Shown one piece after another: positions 32,267 through 38,927 of a stretch of 39,347 nt of DNA. Numbering within the stretch: the stretch's first letter is position 1; the number at the start of each line of letters is the position of its first letter. The DNA comes from JANRKN01 sp033763435 (GTDB taxonomy: Bacteria > Planctomycetota > Phycisphaerae > Phycisphaerales > UBA1924). Location of the stretch: assembly GCA_033763435.1 (NCBI GenBank), contig JANRKN010000032.1, positions 1 to 39,347 on the forward strand, given 5' to 3'. The position numbers and the translations under genes are program-made. The notes under the pieces were generated by a model. That model did not search any database and had not been told where the DNA came from. It was given only the letters and a program-made list of their open reading frames with translations.

Positions 32267-34233
32267 CGCCCGTTCTCCTCACGCCCCGGCCTTTCAGACG
32301 TCGGCCAGGCAACCTCGAGCACGTCGGCCTCGCGGACTTTGAGCCCCTCGAACCACCGCGCGCTGCCCAGCACGCGCATCGGCAGGCGCTCGGCCTGCGC
32401 GCGATCCTCGGCGCGAAGCACCAGCAGCCCGGCCGGGTGCTGTTCGACCCAGTCCACCACGGCCTCGGGCTCGAGCCGATCGACCGCGCCGCGCGTCGTG
32501 AAGACGATGCTGTCCTCGCGATAGGTCGACGCGATGGGCCGCCCCTGCGCGTTCTCGGCCTGCGCCAGAATCATGCCGATCGCGCGCGAGCCCGCGCCGG
32601 GCACGACCCACGGCCCGAGGCCCTGCATCACGCCCGCCCAGAGCACGCACGCCGCGACGATCGACGCGACGGTCGCCCGCGGCACGTCGCGCGCGCGCTG
32701 CGCATCGCTCTCGCCGCGCGGGCGCGCATGATCGAGCAGGCCGAAGATCGCGATGATCGAGGCACCCAAGGCGATCGCCGCGCCCGTTGTCGCGCCTCCC
32801 CCACCGCCGCCCCCGACGCCCCGCAGGCCCCAGTACATGACCCACGCGGAGGCGCCGAGCGTCGCGAGCGCCGCGCCCAGGCCGATCGCCAGCCAGATGC
32901 CCGTGCCCGCGCGCGAGAAGCGCCGGGGATCGCACCCCATCACCGCGCGCGCCGTGAGCAGCGCGAGCGCGGGGTACATCGGCAGCACGTAATGCAGCAG
33001 CTTGGCGCCGAAGAGCTCAAAGAACACCCACGCCGGCACCGTCCACGCGATGAGGAACAACTCAGCGCCGCGCCCGCCCAGGCCCAGTCGCAGGCCCGAG
33101 CCGCCCCGCGTGCCGCGGGCAAAGCCGCGGACCACCCCCGCGAGCGTCAGCAGCGAGCCGGGCCAGAACGTCGCGGCCAGCAGCAGCAGATACATCCCGG
33201 GCGGGCCCCAATGCCCCTCGCGCGAGCCCCCCGCACGCCCCACCGTCTCCGCACGCACAAGCTCCAAGTACGCGCGGAGCCCCTGCACCACGTCCGTCCC
33301 GTTGCGCTCGGCAAAGTGCGCCCCCACCGCCCACGCCCACGGCAGCACCATCGCCCCCAGCACCAACACGCCCGGCACAATCCACAATCCGCCCAGAAAA
33401 CCCCAGCCCGTCCGGCGCCGATCCGCCAGCAGCAGCCCGCACGCCGACAGCAGCGCGATCATCGGCCCGATCGGCCCCTTGGCCAGCACGCTCAGCCCCA
33501 GGCACGCCCAGAGCGCCATCGCCCACAGGAACGTCCCGCCCCGCGCGCCCGCTCCGTCCACACTCCGGCGCGATCGGACCCAGACCTCAAACAGGCACCG
33601 CTGCGTCGCGACGACCGTCGCCAGCAGGAGCTGGTCGGCGCGCGCCTGGTGCGCATCGAACATCACCACGGGCCCGACCATCAGCAGCGCCCCGGCCAGC
33701 ATCGCCGTGCGCGGCTCGAACATCCGAAGCCCCAGGCGCCATGTCAGCAGCCCGGCCGCGAGCGCGCTCAGAACGCTCGGCACGCGGTACATCCAGATCG
33801 CGTCGCGCGACGGCTCGCCGCCGGTCAGTGCCCACGCGCAGGCCGACTGAAGCCAGTAAATCAGCGGCGGCTTGTTCAGCCTCGGCACATCCTGCACGTA
33901 CGGAATCGCCAGCCCCCCCGAATGCAACGCCGGATCGCGCTCAGGCTCGGGCAGCGCCAGCGCCTCGAACATCTGCCGCGATGCCTGCGCAAAGCGCGAC
34001 TCGTCGCGATCGACCGCGCCGATGCTCGCCAGCCCCGGCCCATACACTGCCAGCGCCAGCGCGAGCAACACCCACACGCCCCGCCAGCCCGACGACCACT
34101 TCACCCACCAGCCCGCAGGCCTCGTCCGAAGCCAGCCCCGAAAACCCCCGCCCCCACCGCTTCCCCCACCGCTCCCCCCGCCGCCGCGAGCACCACGCCC
34201 GCCCGCCGGGCCCCGCGAGTCTTCCTCAGGCAT
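32263..34233 (-). CDS. ArnT/PMT-like glycosyltransferase (GT39-type membrane protein)
   Basis: 656 residues from the ATG at 34233; an ATG 21 bases further upstream is in frame, and neither has a clear ribosome site. The N-terminus is unusually Gly-rich (GGSGGGSGGGGG). The first membrane helix is VWVLLALALAVYGPGLASIG, then the conserved first periplasmic loop VDRDESRFAQASRQMFEAL, where DE is the catalytic acid pair of GT39/ArnT enzymes. RLNKPPLIYWLQSACAWALT follows, as in that family. About ten more hydrophobic segments lie between residues 150 and 520, and a soluble C-terminal domain contains RPIASTYREDSIVFTTRGAV. It should transfer a sugar from a polyprenyl carrier to a lipid or protein at the periplasmic face. 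The donor and acceptor are unknown. Confidence 0.87.
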   Translation of the reverse strand: MPEEDSRGPAGGRGARGGGGSGGGSGGGGGFRGWLRTRPAGWWVKWSSGWRGVWVLLALALAVYGPGLASIGAVDRDESRFAQASRQMFEALALPEPERDPALHSGGLAIPYVQDVPRLNKPPLIYWLQSACAWALTGGEPSRDAIWMYRVPSVLSALAAGLLTWRLGLRMFEPRTAMLAGALLMVGPVVMFDAHQARADQLLLATVVATQRCLFEVWVRSRRSVDGAGARGGTFLWAMALWACLGLSVLAKGPIGPMIALLSACGLLLADRRRTGWGFLGGLWIVPGVLVLGAMVLPWAWAVGAHFAERNGTDVVQGLRAYLELVRAETVGRAGGSREGHWGPPGMYLLLLAATFWPGSLLTLAGVVRGFARGTRGGSGLRLGLGGRGAELFLIAWTVPAWVFFELFGAKLLHYVLPMYPALALLTARAVMGCDPRRFSRAGTGIWLAIGLGAALATLGASAWVMYWGLRGVGGGGGGGATTGAAIALGASIIAIFGLLDHARPRGESDAQRARDVPRATVASIVAACVLWAGVMQGLGPWVVPGAGSRAIGMILAQAENAQGRPIASTYREDSIVFTTRGAVDRLEPEAVVDWVEQHPAGLLVLRAEDRAQAERLPMRVLGSARWFEGLKVREADVLEVAWPTSERPGREENGR

Positions 34234-34999
34234 GTACAACGCACGCGTCCGCATCGCCGCCGACTATAACCGCAGCCTGTGGGGCCCGGTCCGCGCGCTG
34301 CACGTTCTGGCCGCGGTGCTGTCCTGGCCGCTGCTCTTCGCGCTGATCGCGTTCCCGATCCTGCTGCCCCTCGACGGCCCGATCCGCGAGCTCTGCCGCG
34401 ACCTCAAACTCGGAGGCGACCTCCGCCGCGAGCTGGAAATGCTCCAGCAGTTCGGGCAGGGTTCCATCACCGCGATCGGCCTGTATCTGGTCTTCGTGCT
34501 CGACCGCGCCAAGCGCCCCCGCCTGCTTGACTGGCTCGCCGCGATCGTCGTCGGCAAGCTGATCGTCCAGAGCCTGAAGATGTTCATCGGCAGGCCCCGG
34601 CCCAAGTTCGACGACCCCGGCTACTTCCTGGGCCCCTTCGGCGCCTACCCGATCGACAGCCGCGTCGGCGTGCGCCACGCGTGGGAGTTCTGGGCCGACA
34701 TTTCCTCCGACCTCTGGTCGATGCCCAGCAGCCACACCGCCTTCGCGGCGATCATGGCCGTGGCGCTCGCGCGCCTGTATCCCAAGCTCACGGGCTTCGC
34801 GATCTTCTTCATCGTTCTTGTCGCCTCGGCGCGGGTGCTGTTCAACGCGCACTACCTCACCGACGTCGTCATCGGCGGCGGGATCGGGTATGCCGTCGCG
34901 TCGGCCGCGATGCGCGACCGCTGGGGCCAGCGCGCCGTCGAAAACCTCTTCGTCCGCCCGCTCCACCGACGCCGATCCATCGCCCGCCGCCCGGCCTAA
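34232..34999 (+). CDS. PAP2-family membrane phosphatase
   Basis: 255 residues if started at the ATG at 34232; the frame is open further up, inside the divergent glycosyltransferase gene. Helices include ALHVLAAVLSWPLLFALIAF and, later, LYPKLTGFAIFFIVLVASAR. The three phosphatase motifs are complete: KMFIGRPRP (KxxxxxxRP), MPSSHTAF (PSxH) and SARVLFNAHYLTD (SRxxxxxHxxxD, with S-A-R spacing). The enzyme class removes phosphate from lipid phosphates, including undecaprenyl pyrophosphate and phosphatidic acid. The carrier-lipid role would fit the neighbouring GT39-type enzyme. The first two bases of its start codon overlap the divergent gene's start codon (CATG), so no intergenic space exists. 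Confidence 0.88.
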   Translation: MYNARVRIAADYNRSLWGPVRALHVLAAVLSWPLLFALIAFPILLPLDGPIRELCRDLKLGGDLRRELEMLQQFGQGSITAIGLYLVFVLDRAKRPRLLDWLAAIVVGKLIVQSLKMFIGRPRPKFDDPGYFLGPFGAYPIDSRVGVRHAWEFWADISSDLWSMPSSHTAFAAIMAVALARLYPKLTGFAIFFIVLVASARVLFNAHYLTDVVIGGGIGYAVASAAMRDRWGQRAVENLFVRPLHRRRSIARRPA

Positions 35000-35016
35000 A
35001 CTCCTCCCCCTTCGCC

Positions 35017-35103
35017 GGAGAGGTGTCCGAGAGGCTGAAGGAACGCGACTGGAAATCGCGTAAACGGGCAACCGTTTCGGGGGTTCGAATCCCCCCCTCT
35101 CCG
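35017..35103 (+). tRNA. trnS-GGA: tRNA-Ser (anticodon GGA)
   Basis: An 87-base class II tRNA. The acceptor GGAGAGG pairs with CCTCTCC, with discriminator G at 35103. The anticodon stem-loop CGCGA-CTGGAAA-TCGCG gives GGA. A long variable arm (AAACGGGCAACCGTTT) marks a serine tRNA, and the T-arm has GGTTCGAATCC. CCA is not encoded. The 3' end borders the accessory stretch to the right, and tRNA 3' ends are common integration sites. Confidence 0.97.
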
Positions 35104-35109
35104 CTTCAC

Positions 35110-35176
35110 AATCGAGGGTCGTCAGTTTGTGCCTGCAAAACAGGCCTGAACCGACGACCCTCGATTTTGTTTTGGG
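35110..35176 (+). terminator. Long hairpin terminator directly after tRNA-Ser
   Basis: AATCGAGGGTCGTC (35110-35123) pairs perfectly with GACGACCCTCGATT (35153-35166), 14 bp. The arm is extended by GTTTG/CTGAAC-type pairs and an inner GCCTG-CAAAA-CAGGC hairpin, and followed by TTGTTTTG. The near-complete 57-base foldback plus U-rich tail fits a strong terminator for the tRNA. Confidence 0.8.
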
Positions 35177-35199
35177 TGCCTGTCCCCAAAAGTGTCCCC
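35175..35199. repeat. Short GGGGACAGGCACC-type motif with a second TGTCCCC copy
   Basis: Read on the minus strand, GGGGACA (35199-35193) is followed by TTTT and GGGGACAGGCACC (35187-35175). The 7-base core occurs twice, 12 bases apart. I recall such GGGGACAGGCACC strings as dispersed intergenic repeats linked to REP/transposase elements, but this could not be checked. Confidence 0.3.
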
Positions 35200-35275
35200 A
35201 GTCGGCCAAAGCGGCGCGGTGGAAACTCGGCACCGAACGGATGCCTTCGCCATTCGTGCCTACTTTGTTTTTCGC

Positions 35276-35854
35276 TCAGCGTGCGGGCGGGATGAGCGGC
35301 GACTTCGCCGCGGCGGCCCAAGCTTCGGCGGCAGCCTTCGAGAAACCCTTTGGGCCGTCGGCCGCGACGAACCGACGACGTTCGTGGCGGAGCACGCCCG
35401 CGGCGACCATGAAGCGCGTGCAGACCCGAACGCGGTAGTCTGGCAGCTCCCCCAGCGACTTCCGAAGCGTGTCGAACAGGAGCCTGAAGTCGAACGGATC
35501 CTTCCGACCGGCAGCGAACTTGACCACCGCGGCGTAGACCGCGTGAGGGGTCCGGAACGGCTCGGTCATCGGCCCGCGGTACTCGGTCAGTGTCTCTTGC
35601 CCGTCAAACGACTCGACCCGGTACTCGGTGATCCGAGCGCCGGTTCGGCCTTCACGCTTCGGCGGACCGGCGGCGACGCGGGCGAGTTCGGCCTCGACCT
35701 GAGTCCGGCCGCGGTTGAGGTGGGTCAACGCGATCGACAGATCGGCAGCCTTGGCCCCCTCCCGCGCAATGCGGGCTTCGAGGAGCACCTGGACGTTGCC
35801 CAGGGCCTCGGACCAAGTGTTGGGGGTTGAGCGTGCCAGTTTCAGGGACTCCAC
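35276..35854 (-). CDS. Hypothetical protein of unknown family
   Basis: 192 residues from a GTG without a clear ribosome site. It starts with a helical part (VLLEARIAREGAKAADLSIA, then LTHLNRGRTQVEAELARVA). A middle stretch ITEYRVESFDGQETLTEYRG follows, then a conserved-looking AVYAAVVKFAAGRKDPFDFRLLF-type region and a final FMVAAGVLRHERRRFVAADG. The composition is that of a genuine soluble protein, with balanced charges, a hydrophobic core pattern and no long low-complexity run. The last third reads like a small winged-helix-type domain (fold guess only). I do not recognise the family. It is the first gene after the tRNA terminator and is not overlapped by another good frame. Confidence 0.65.
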   Translation of the reverse strand: MESLKLARSTPNTWSEALGNVQVLLEARIAREGAKAADLSIALTHLNRGRTQVEAELARVAAGPPKREGRTGARITEYRVESFDGQETLTEYRGPMTEPFRTPHAVYAAVVKFAAGRKDPFDFRLLFDTLRKSLGELPDYRVRVCTRFMVAAGVLRHERRRFVAADGPKGFSKAAAEAWAAAAKSPLIPPAR

Positions 35855-36596
35855 AGGAGCAGTGTAGACCTGAAATGCCAGGGGCCATTCATGTATCGCT
35901 CACTAACCACAGACTTGGCTCGGATTGGACTCACGCACTCAATCTCTCGTGATGGGGCGATCAGGCCATCAAAGTGGTTGCAATCCGATGGTGTGCCTCG
36001 TCACGGCTGGCGAGGCTGCGCTCCGCTGTGAACCGAGGGGTTCTCGGTTGGATCGACCCGAACCTGGGCGCGGTGTCGACGATGGGCGAGGTGGACGCTC
36101 GAGCGATCAGTAGCGCGCACCTGCAGAGTGTGGACGTCGACACTGAAGACGGGATCCGCTGGGCGATCGCTGAAACCATGGGCACTGGTACAGTTCATGC
36201 TGGGTTCTGTGCTGGAGCGATTGCGGCGAGTCTTTTGCCGAGTCTGAAGGACCTTGAGGAATTCTCGTTTCGATTGAACAGAACGCCTGAAAAGGTGGCC
36301 GTTTCGGAAGCATTCTGACGCACGACAGCCGAACGGGGATGTGTCGAGGGGGACCGCGTACTCGCGGGTTGAACCGTCGGACCGTACGCTGGCTCTAAGG
36401 ATGCCCGGGTGCAATCGGACGATCTCTTGATCAGTCCGATGCGACCGCGACCGCACGCTGCCGCGAATGAATTCACATACGACCTCCTGGGGCGATCGGG
36501 ACGTCAGTGTGGCTCGCTAGGTTCAGGCGGCCTGTTCGTGCACAGGTTGCCGGCCTTCCTTGCAGCGATGTCGGAGATTGTCTCTACGCATCGCAG
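35855..36596. other. Gene-poor stretch with one doubtful ORF
   Basis: 742 bases between the hypothetical gene and the coupling protein gene. Sequence is visibly less GC-rich than the rest of the window. Apart from the 114-residue frame listed separately I see no convincing coding stretch, RNA gene or terminator. Both strands carry only frames of unnatural composition (rich in Arg, Ser, His). Confidence 0.5.
35974..36318 (+). CDS. Doubtful ORF, possibly a degraded gene fragment
   Basis: 114 residues from a GTG. The first third (VAIRWCASSRLARLRSAV) looks unnatural. The second half reads better: SVDVDTEDGIRWAIAETM and SLKDLEEFSFRLNRTPEKVA. The LEEFSFRLNR phrase resembles the C-terminal end of IS1595/ISXO2-type transposases (LxEFxFRxNR), but no DDE residues or other transposase parts are visible. 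It may be a transposase remnant, a small real gene or noise. Confidence 0.3.
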   Translation: MVAIRWCASSRLARLRSAVNRGVLGWIDPNLGAVSTMGEVDARAISSAHLQSVDVDTEDGIRWAIAETMGTGTVHAGFCAGAIAASLLPSLKDLEEFSFRLNRTPEKVAVSEAF

Positions 36597-37994
36597 TCAC
36601 AGCTCGGGGCCTTGAACGTCGGTGCTGCGGGTCCGCGTGTACCGTGGGTTCTCATCCGCGAGCCCGTGGAACAGTCGATGCGTCATGTAGTTCAGCCGGC
36701 CGACGATCTCGGGCGGGCGATCGGCACGTGCCAAGACCTGCTGATCGGGCGCGAGCCCACGCAGCGTCGATGCCGGGATGCCGATCAGGTTAGCCATGGC
36801 TTCGACCGCCGTGGCATGCAGGCCGAAGGCTTGGATGTCGGAATTCTCGATGATGGTGCGCCACTCATTCGGGTAGAGGTCCATGATCTGGCCGAGGCTC
36901 TGCCAGAACGTCCAGATGGTGGTGCCGGTGCCACGGAGGTAGCTGTACATCGTGCTGAGCTGCTCAAGCCGGCCAACTTGAGCACACTCATCGATCAGAA
37001 GAAGTGTCCGCTTGCTGGGCATGTGCGTCCGTGCAGCCATTAGCGCGAAGATGGTCGAGATCCAGAGCCGAAGCAGCCCGGCGTGGGAGCGAGCGCGGGT
37101 CGGCGGGAACACCAGGAACATTGATAGAGGCCTCTCGCCCTCGATCAGATCCGCAAACTTGAAGTTCGACGCCCCCAGCGCACGACGGATGCCCTCCGAG
37201 CGCATGAAGCCGAAGTACTGCCGGGCAGTGGCCAGCACGCACGAGCGGGTTGCGCCGTTGTTGCCATCAGGTAGCTCAAGGAACTCGGCGAAGCGAGCCG
37301 CGGCGAAGGGGTCGTGGATTTCTTTGCGATCAAGGCCTTGGGCGATTCGGTACACTGGATCCTCGCCTTCAAGCATCGAGGCGGCGGTGACCAGCGTGCG
37401 CGCCGAGGGATCAGCGAGAGACGCGGCGTGGGCGATGCACCCGCTGCAGAGCGAACAGCCGGTGTTTGTCCAGAACGCATCGTTTGTCGGATGGCCTCTC
37501 GACAGATCCCAGGCGATAGTCTCGGCCATGTCCTGCGCGTGCAAGTCGCCGCACACATCGATGATCTCGATGGGGTTGAGCGCGTGCGTCTGCGGCCCGA
37601 CGTGGCCGAAGGGATCGATGATGACGACCTCGTCACCGATCTCCCGGCGACGCCGCGCACACACCCGCGTCACCTCGCCGGCGTCGACGCAGATCAAGAG
37701 TCCGTCGTGCATGAGCACGTTGGGAATGATCACATCACGCCCTTTGCCGCTACCCGTTGCTGCCACCGTCAGCGCGTGAGCCGGCGCGTGGGAGCGGACG
37801 ATCCTGCCGGCCCTGACCTTGTCGGTCACACGAGGCGGAGCAAAGCCGAACGGGAAGCGAGGCTCCGTCGCTTGCACACCGAGCAGAAGGCCGGGGTTCG
37901 CCACTCGGCCGATCGGCCGCCTGCGCGAGGTTCGTGCAGCAGCAGATGAACTCGGCGGAGAAGCGGACTGTTCTTTGGTGAACTTATCGTCCAT
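36597..37994 (-). CDS. VirD4/TraG-type coupling ATPase without membrane anchor
   Basis: 465 residues from the ATG at 37994, with GGAG five bases upstream (a GTG two codons earlier is less likely). Type IV coupling protein features: an N-terminal LLLGVQATEPRFPFGFAPPR segment, HALTVAATGSGKGRDVIIPN with Walker A ATGSGKG (K84), LLICVDAGEVTRVCARRRRE then VVIIDPFGHVGPQTHALNPI (the DPKGE...DPF-type region), and Walker B RTLLLIDECAQVGRLEQL (D335, E336) with TIWTFWQSLGQIMDLY after it. Such hexameric ATPases feed relaxase-bound DNA into type IV secretion channels. Odd points: it lacks the usual two N-terminal transmembrane helices and the long C-terminus, and no relaxase or channel genes are beside it in the window. 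Confidence 0.88.
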   Translation of the reverse strand: MDDKFTKEQSASPPSSSAAARTSRRRPIGRVANPGLLLGVQATEPRFPFGFAPPRVTDKVRAGRIVRSHAPAHALTVAATGSGKGRDVIIPNVLMHDGLLICVDAGEVTRVCARRRREIGDEVVIIDPFGHVGPQTHALNPIEIIDVCGDLHAQDMAETIAWDLSRGHPTNDAFWTNTGCSLCSGCIAHAASLADPSARTLVTAASMLEGEDPVYRIAQGLDRKEIHDPFAAARFAEFLELPDGNNGATRSCVLATARQYFGFMRSEGIRRALGASNFKFADLIEGERPLSMFLVFPPTRARSHAGLLRLWISTIFALMAARTHMPSKRTLLLIDECAQVGRLEQLSTMYSYLRGTGTTIWTFWQSLGQIMDLYPNEWRTIIENSDIQAFGLHATAVEAMANLIGIPASTLRGLAPDQQVLARADRPPEIVGRLNYMTHRLFHGLADENPRYTRTRSTDVQGPEL

Positions 37995-38146
37995 AAGCAC
38001 TCCGATCTGTCCGTTGAGTCATGCGGAATGGCTGGGACTCAACCTGCGTGTGAGGTCGTGGAGCTCCTTGCGAACGGGATGTCCCTGCGAGCACGCTTCA
38101 ATGAGATCCTGTACAAGCCGCCCGCCTTCGCTAGCGGCAACTCGTG

Positions 38147-38422
38147 TCACGTTGGATAAGCCGCAGCTCCGGTCTCGCGATCGCCTGGAGCGGGCGACCC
38201 AACGATCGCCGGAGCCGCCTGTGCTGTGGCTTCGGTCATGTCAGGAGTCGTCACCGGCGGAACGAGCGCGAGGGCGGCTGCAGCCACCGTCGCGAGAATC
38301 GTGCCGTCCGCGAGTCGTCGGGCGAAGCTCCGGCGAGCCGATCGCACTTCGCCGATGCTTGTGTACACGGCGCCCCACGGGGTCTGCCGACGCTCCAGGA
38401 TCAAGATCGGATGATTCGTCAC
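38147..38422 (-). CDS. Small single-pass membrane protein of unknown function
   Basis: 91 residues from a GTG at 38422, chosen because AAGGAG lies eight bases upstream; the open frame continues for 20 codons. A basic N-terminal part (ILILERRQTPWGAVYTSIGE, then RSARRSFARRLADG) is followed by one hydrophobic helix (TILATVAAAALALVPPVTT) and a short Ala/Pro/Gly-rich tail. Topology suggests N-in with a small exported tail. It lies 152 bases upstream of the coupling ATPase on the same strand. VirB2/TrbC pilin-like proteins have two helices, so that identity does not fit. Function unknown. Confidence 0.55.
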   Translation of the reverse strand: MTNHPILILERRQTPWGAVYTSIGEVRSARRSFARRLADGTILATVAAAALALVPPVTTPDMTEATAQAAPAIVGSPAPGDRETGAAAYPT

Positions 38423-38591
38423 GGCTTGAACTCCTTCACGAATCTGGCCGGACAACGCGGTCCGCCCGAGCGGAAGCCACAAAGGCCCCTGGAACTCGGT
38501 CGGTAGCCGCGGTCGGCGCTTCTACGTCTATCCCGGAAACGTCAGTGGCCCTCGGGGCAAAAACTGCTCGGAAAGAGCCTCCGCCAATGGA

Positions 38592-38615
38592 CGGCGGATC
38601 AGTGACGATCCGCCG
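38592..38615 (-). terminator. Hairpin downstream of the 63-residue membrane protein gene
   Basis: CGGCGGATC (38592-38600) and GATCCGCCG (38607-38615) pair over 9 bases with an AGTGAC loop. It starts about 18 bases after the stop of the gene ending at 38634. A GCAGTTTTTG stretch follows only about 30 bases later on the minus strand, so termination is plausible but not textbook. Confidence 0.5.
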
Positions 38616-38633
38616 CCCGGTCGGGCCGCGGGG

Positions 38634-38825
38634 TCAGCGCAGCCACGACCACCCCCCCAGCGCGGCGAGGAGCGATATCAGCACGTGGATGAAACCGGTG
38701 GTCGGTCGTGAGCTGCGCGTGGCGACCAGCCCAGTGACGTACTCGGCGAAGAGCGGCTGTCCTGTGCCCGGGTCACGGTGCTCGACGCGGGTGCCGTAAG
38801 GCGTTGACGAGAGGGTGCGGTTCAT
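38634..38825 (-). CDS. Very small tail-anchored-type membrane protein
   Basis: 63 residues from the ATG at 38825, preceded by AAGGAG six bases upstream, the same site sequence as in the 91-residue gene. The soluble part reads MNRTLSSTPYGTRVEHRDPG and TGQPLFAEYVTGLVATRSS. A single C-terminal hydrophobic segment (FIHVLISLLAALGGWSWLR) ends almost at the stop codon. Such a layout suits a small partner that tethers something to the membrane. Not recognised as a family. It lies upstream of the 91-residue gene and the anchor-less coupling ATPase on the same strand. Confidence 0.55.
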   Translation of the reverse strand: MNRTLSSTPYGTRVEHRDPGTGQPLFAEYVTGLVATRSSRPTTGFIHVLISLLAALGGWSWLR

Positions 38826-38927
38826 CGGTGGCTCCTTCTGGCTGCGACGTGGGCCGTCTGCCGTCATCCGGAAAGGAGCGGGCGATGGTGGGGCGAGAAT
38901 CTACACAGATTGTGCGACCGAGCGCCG

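Noticed and set aside
36001..36456. A 151-codon minus-strand frame in the gene-poor stretch
   Set aside because: Composition rich in Arg, Ser, His and Gln without any hydrophobic core pattern or ribosome site; no motif readable.
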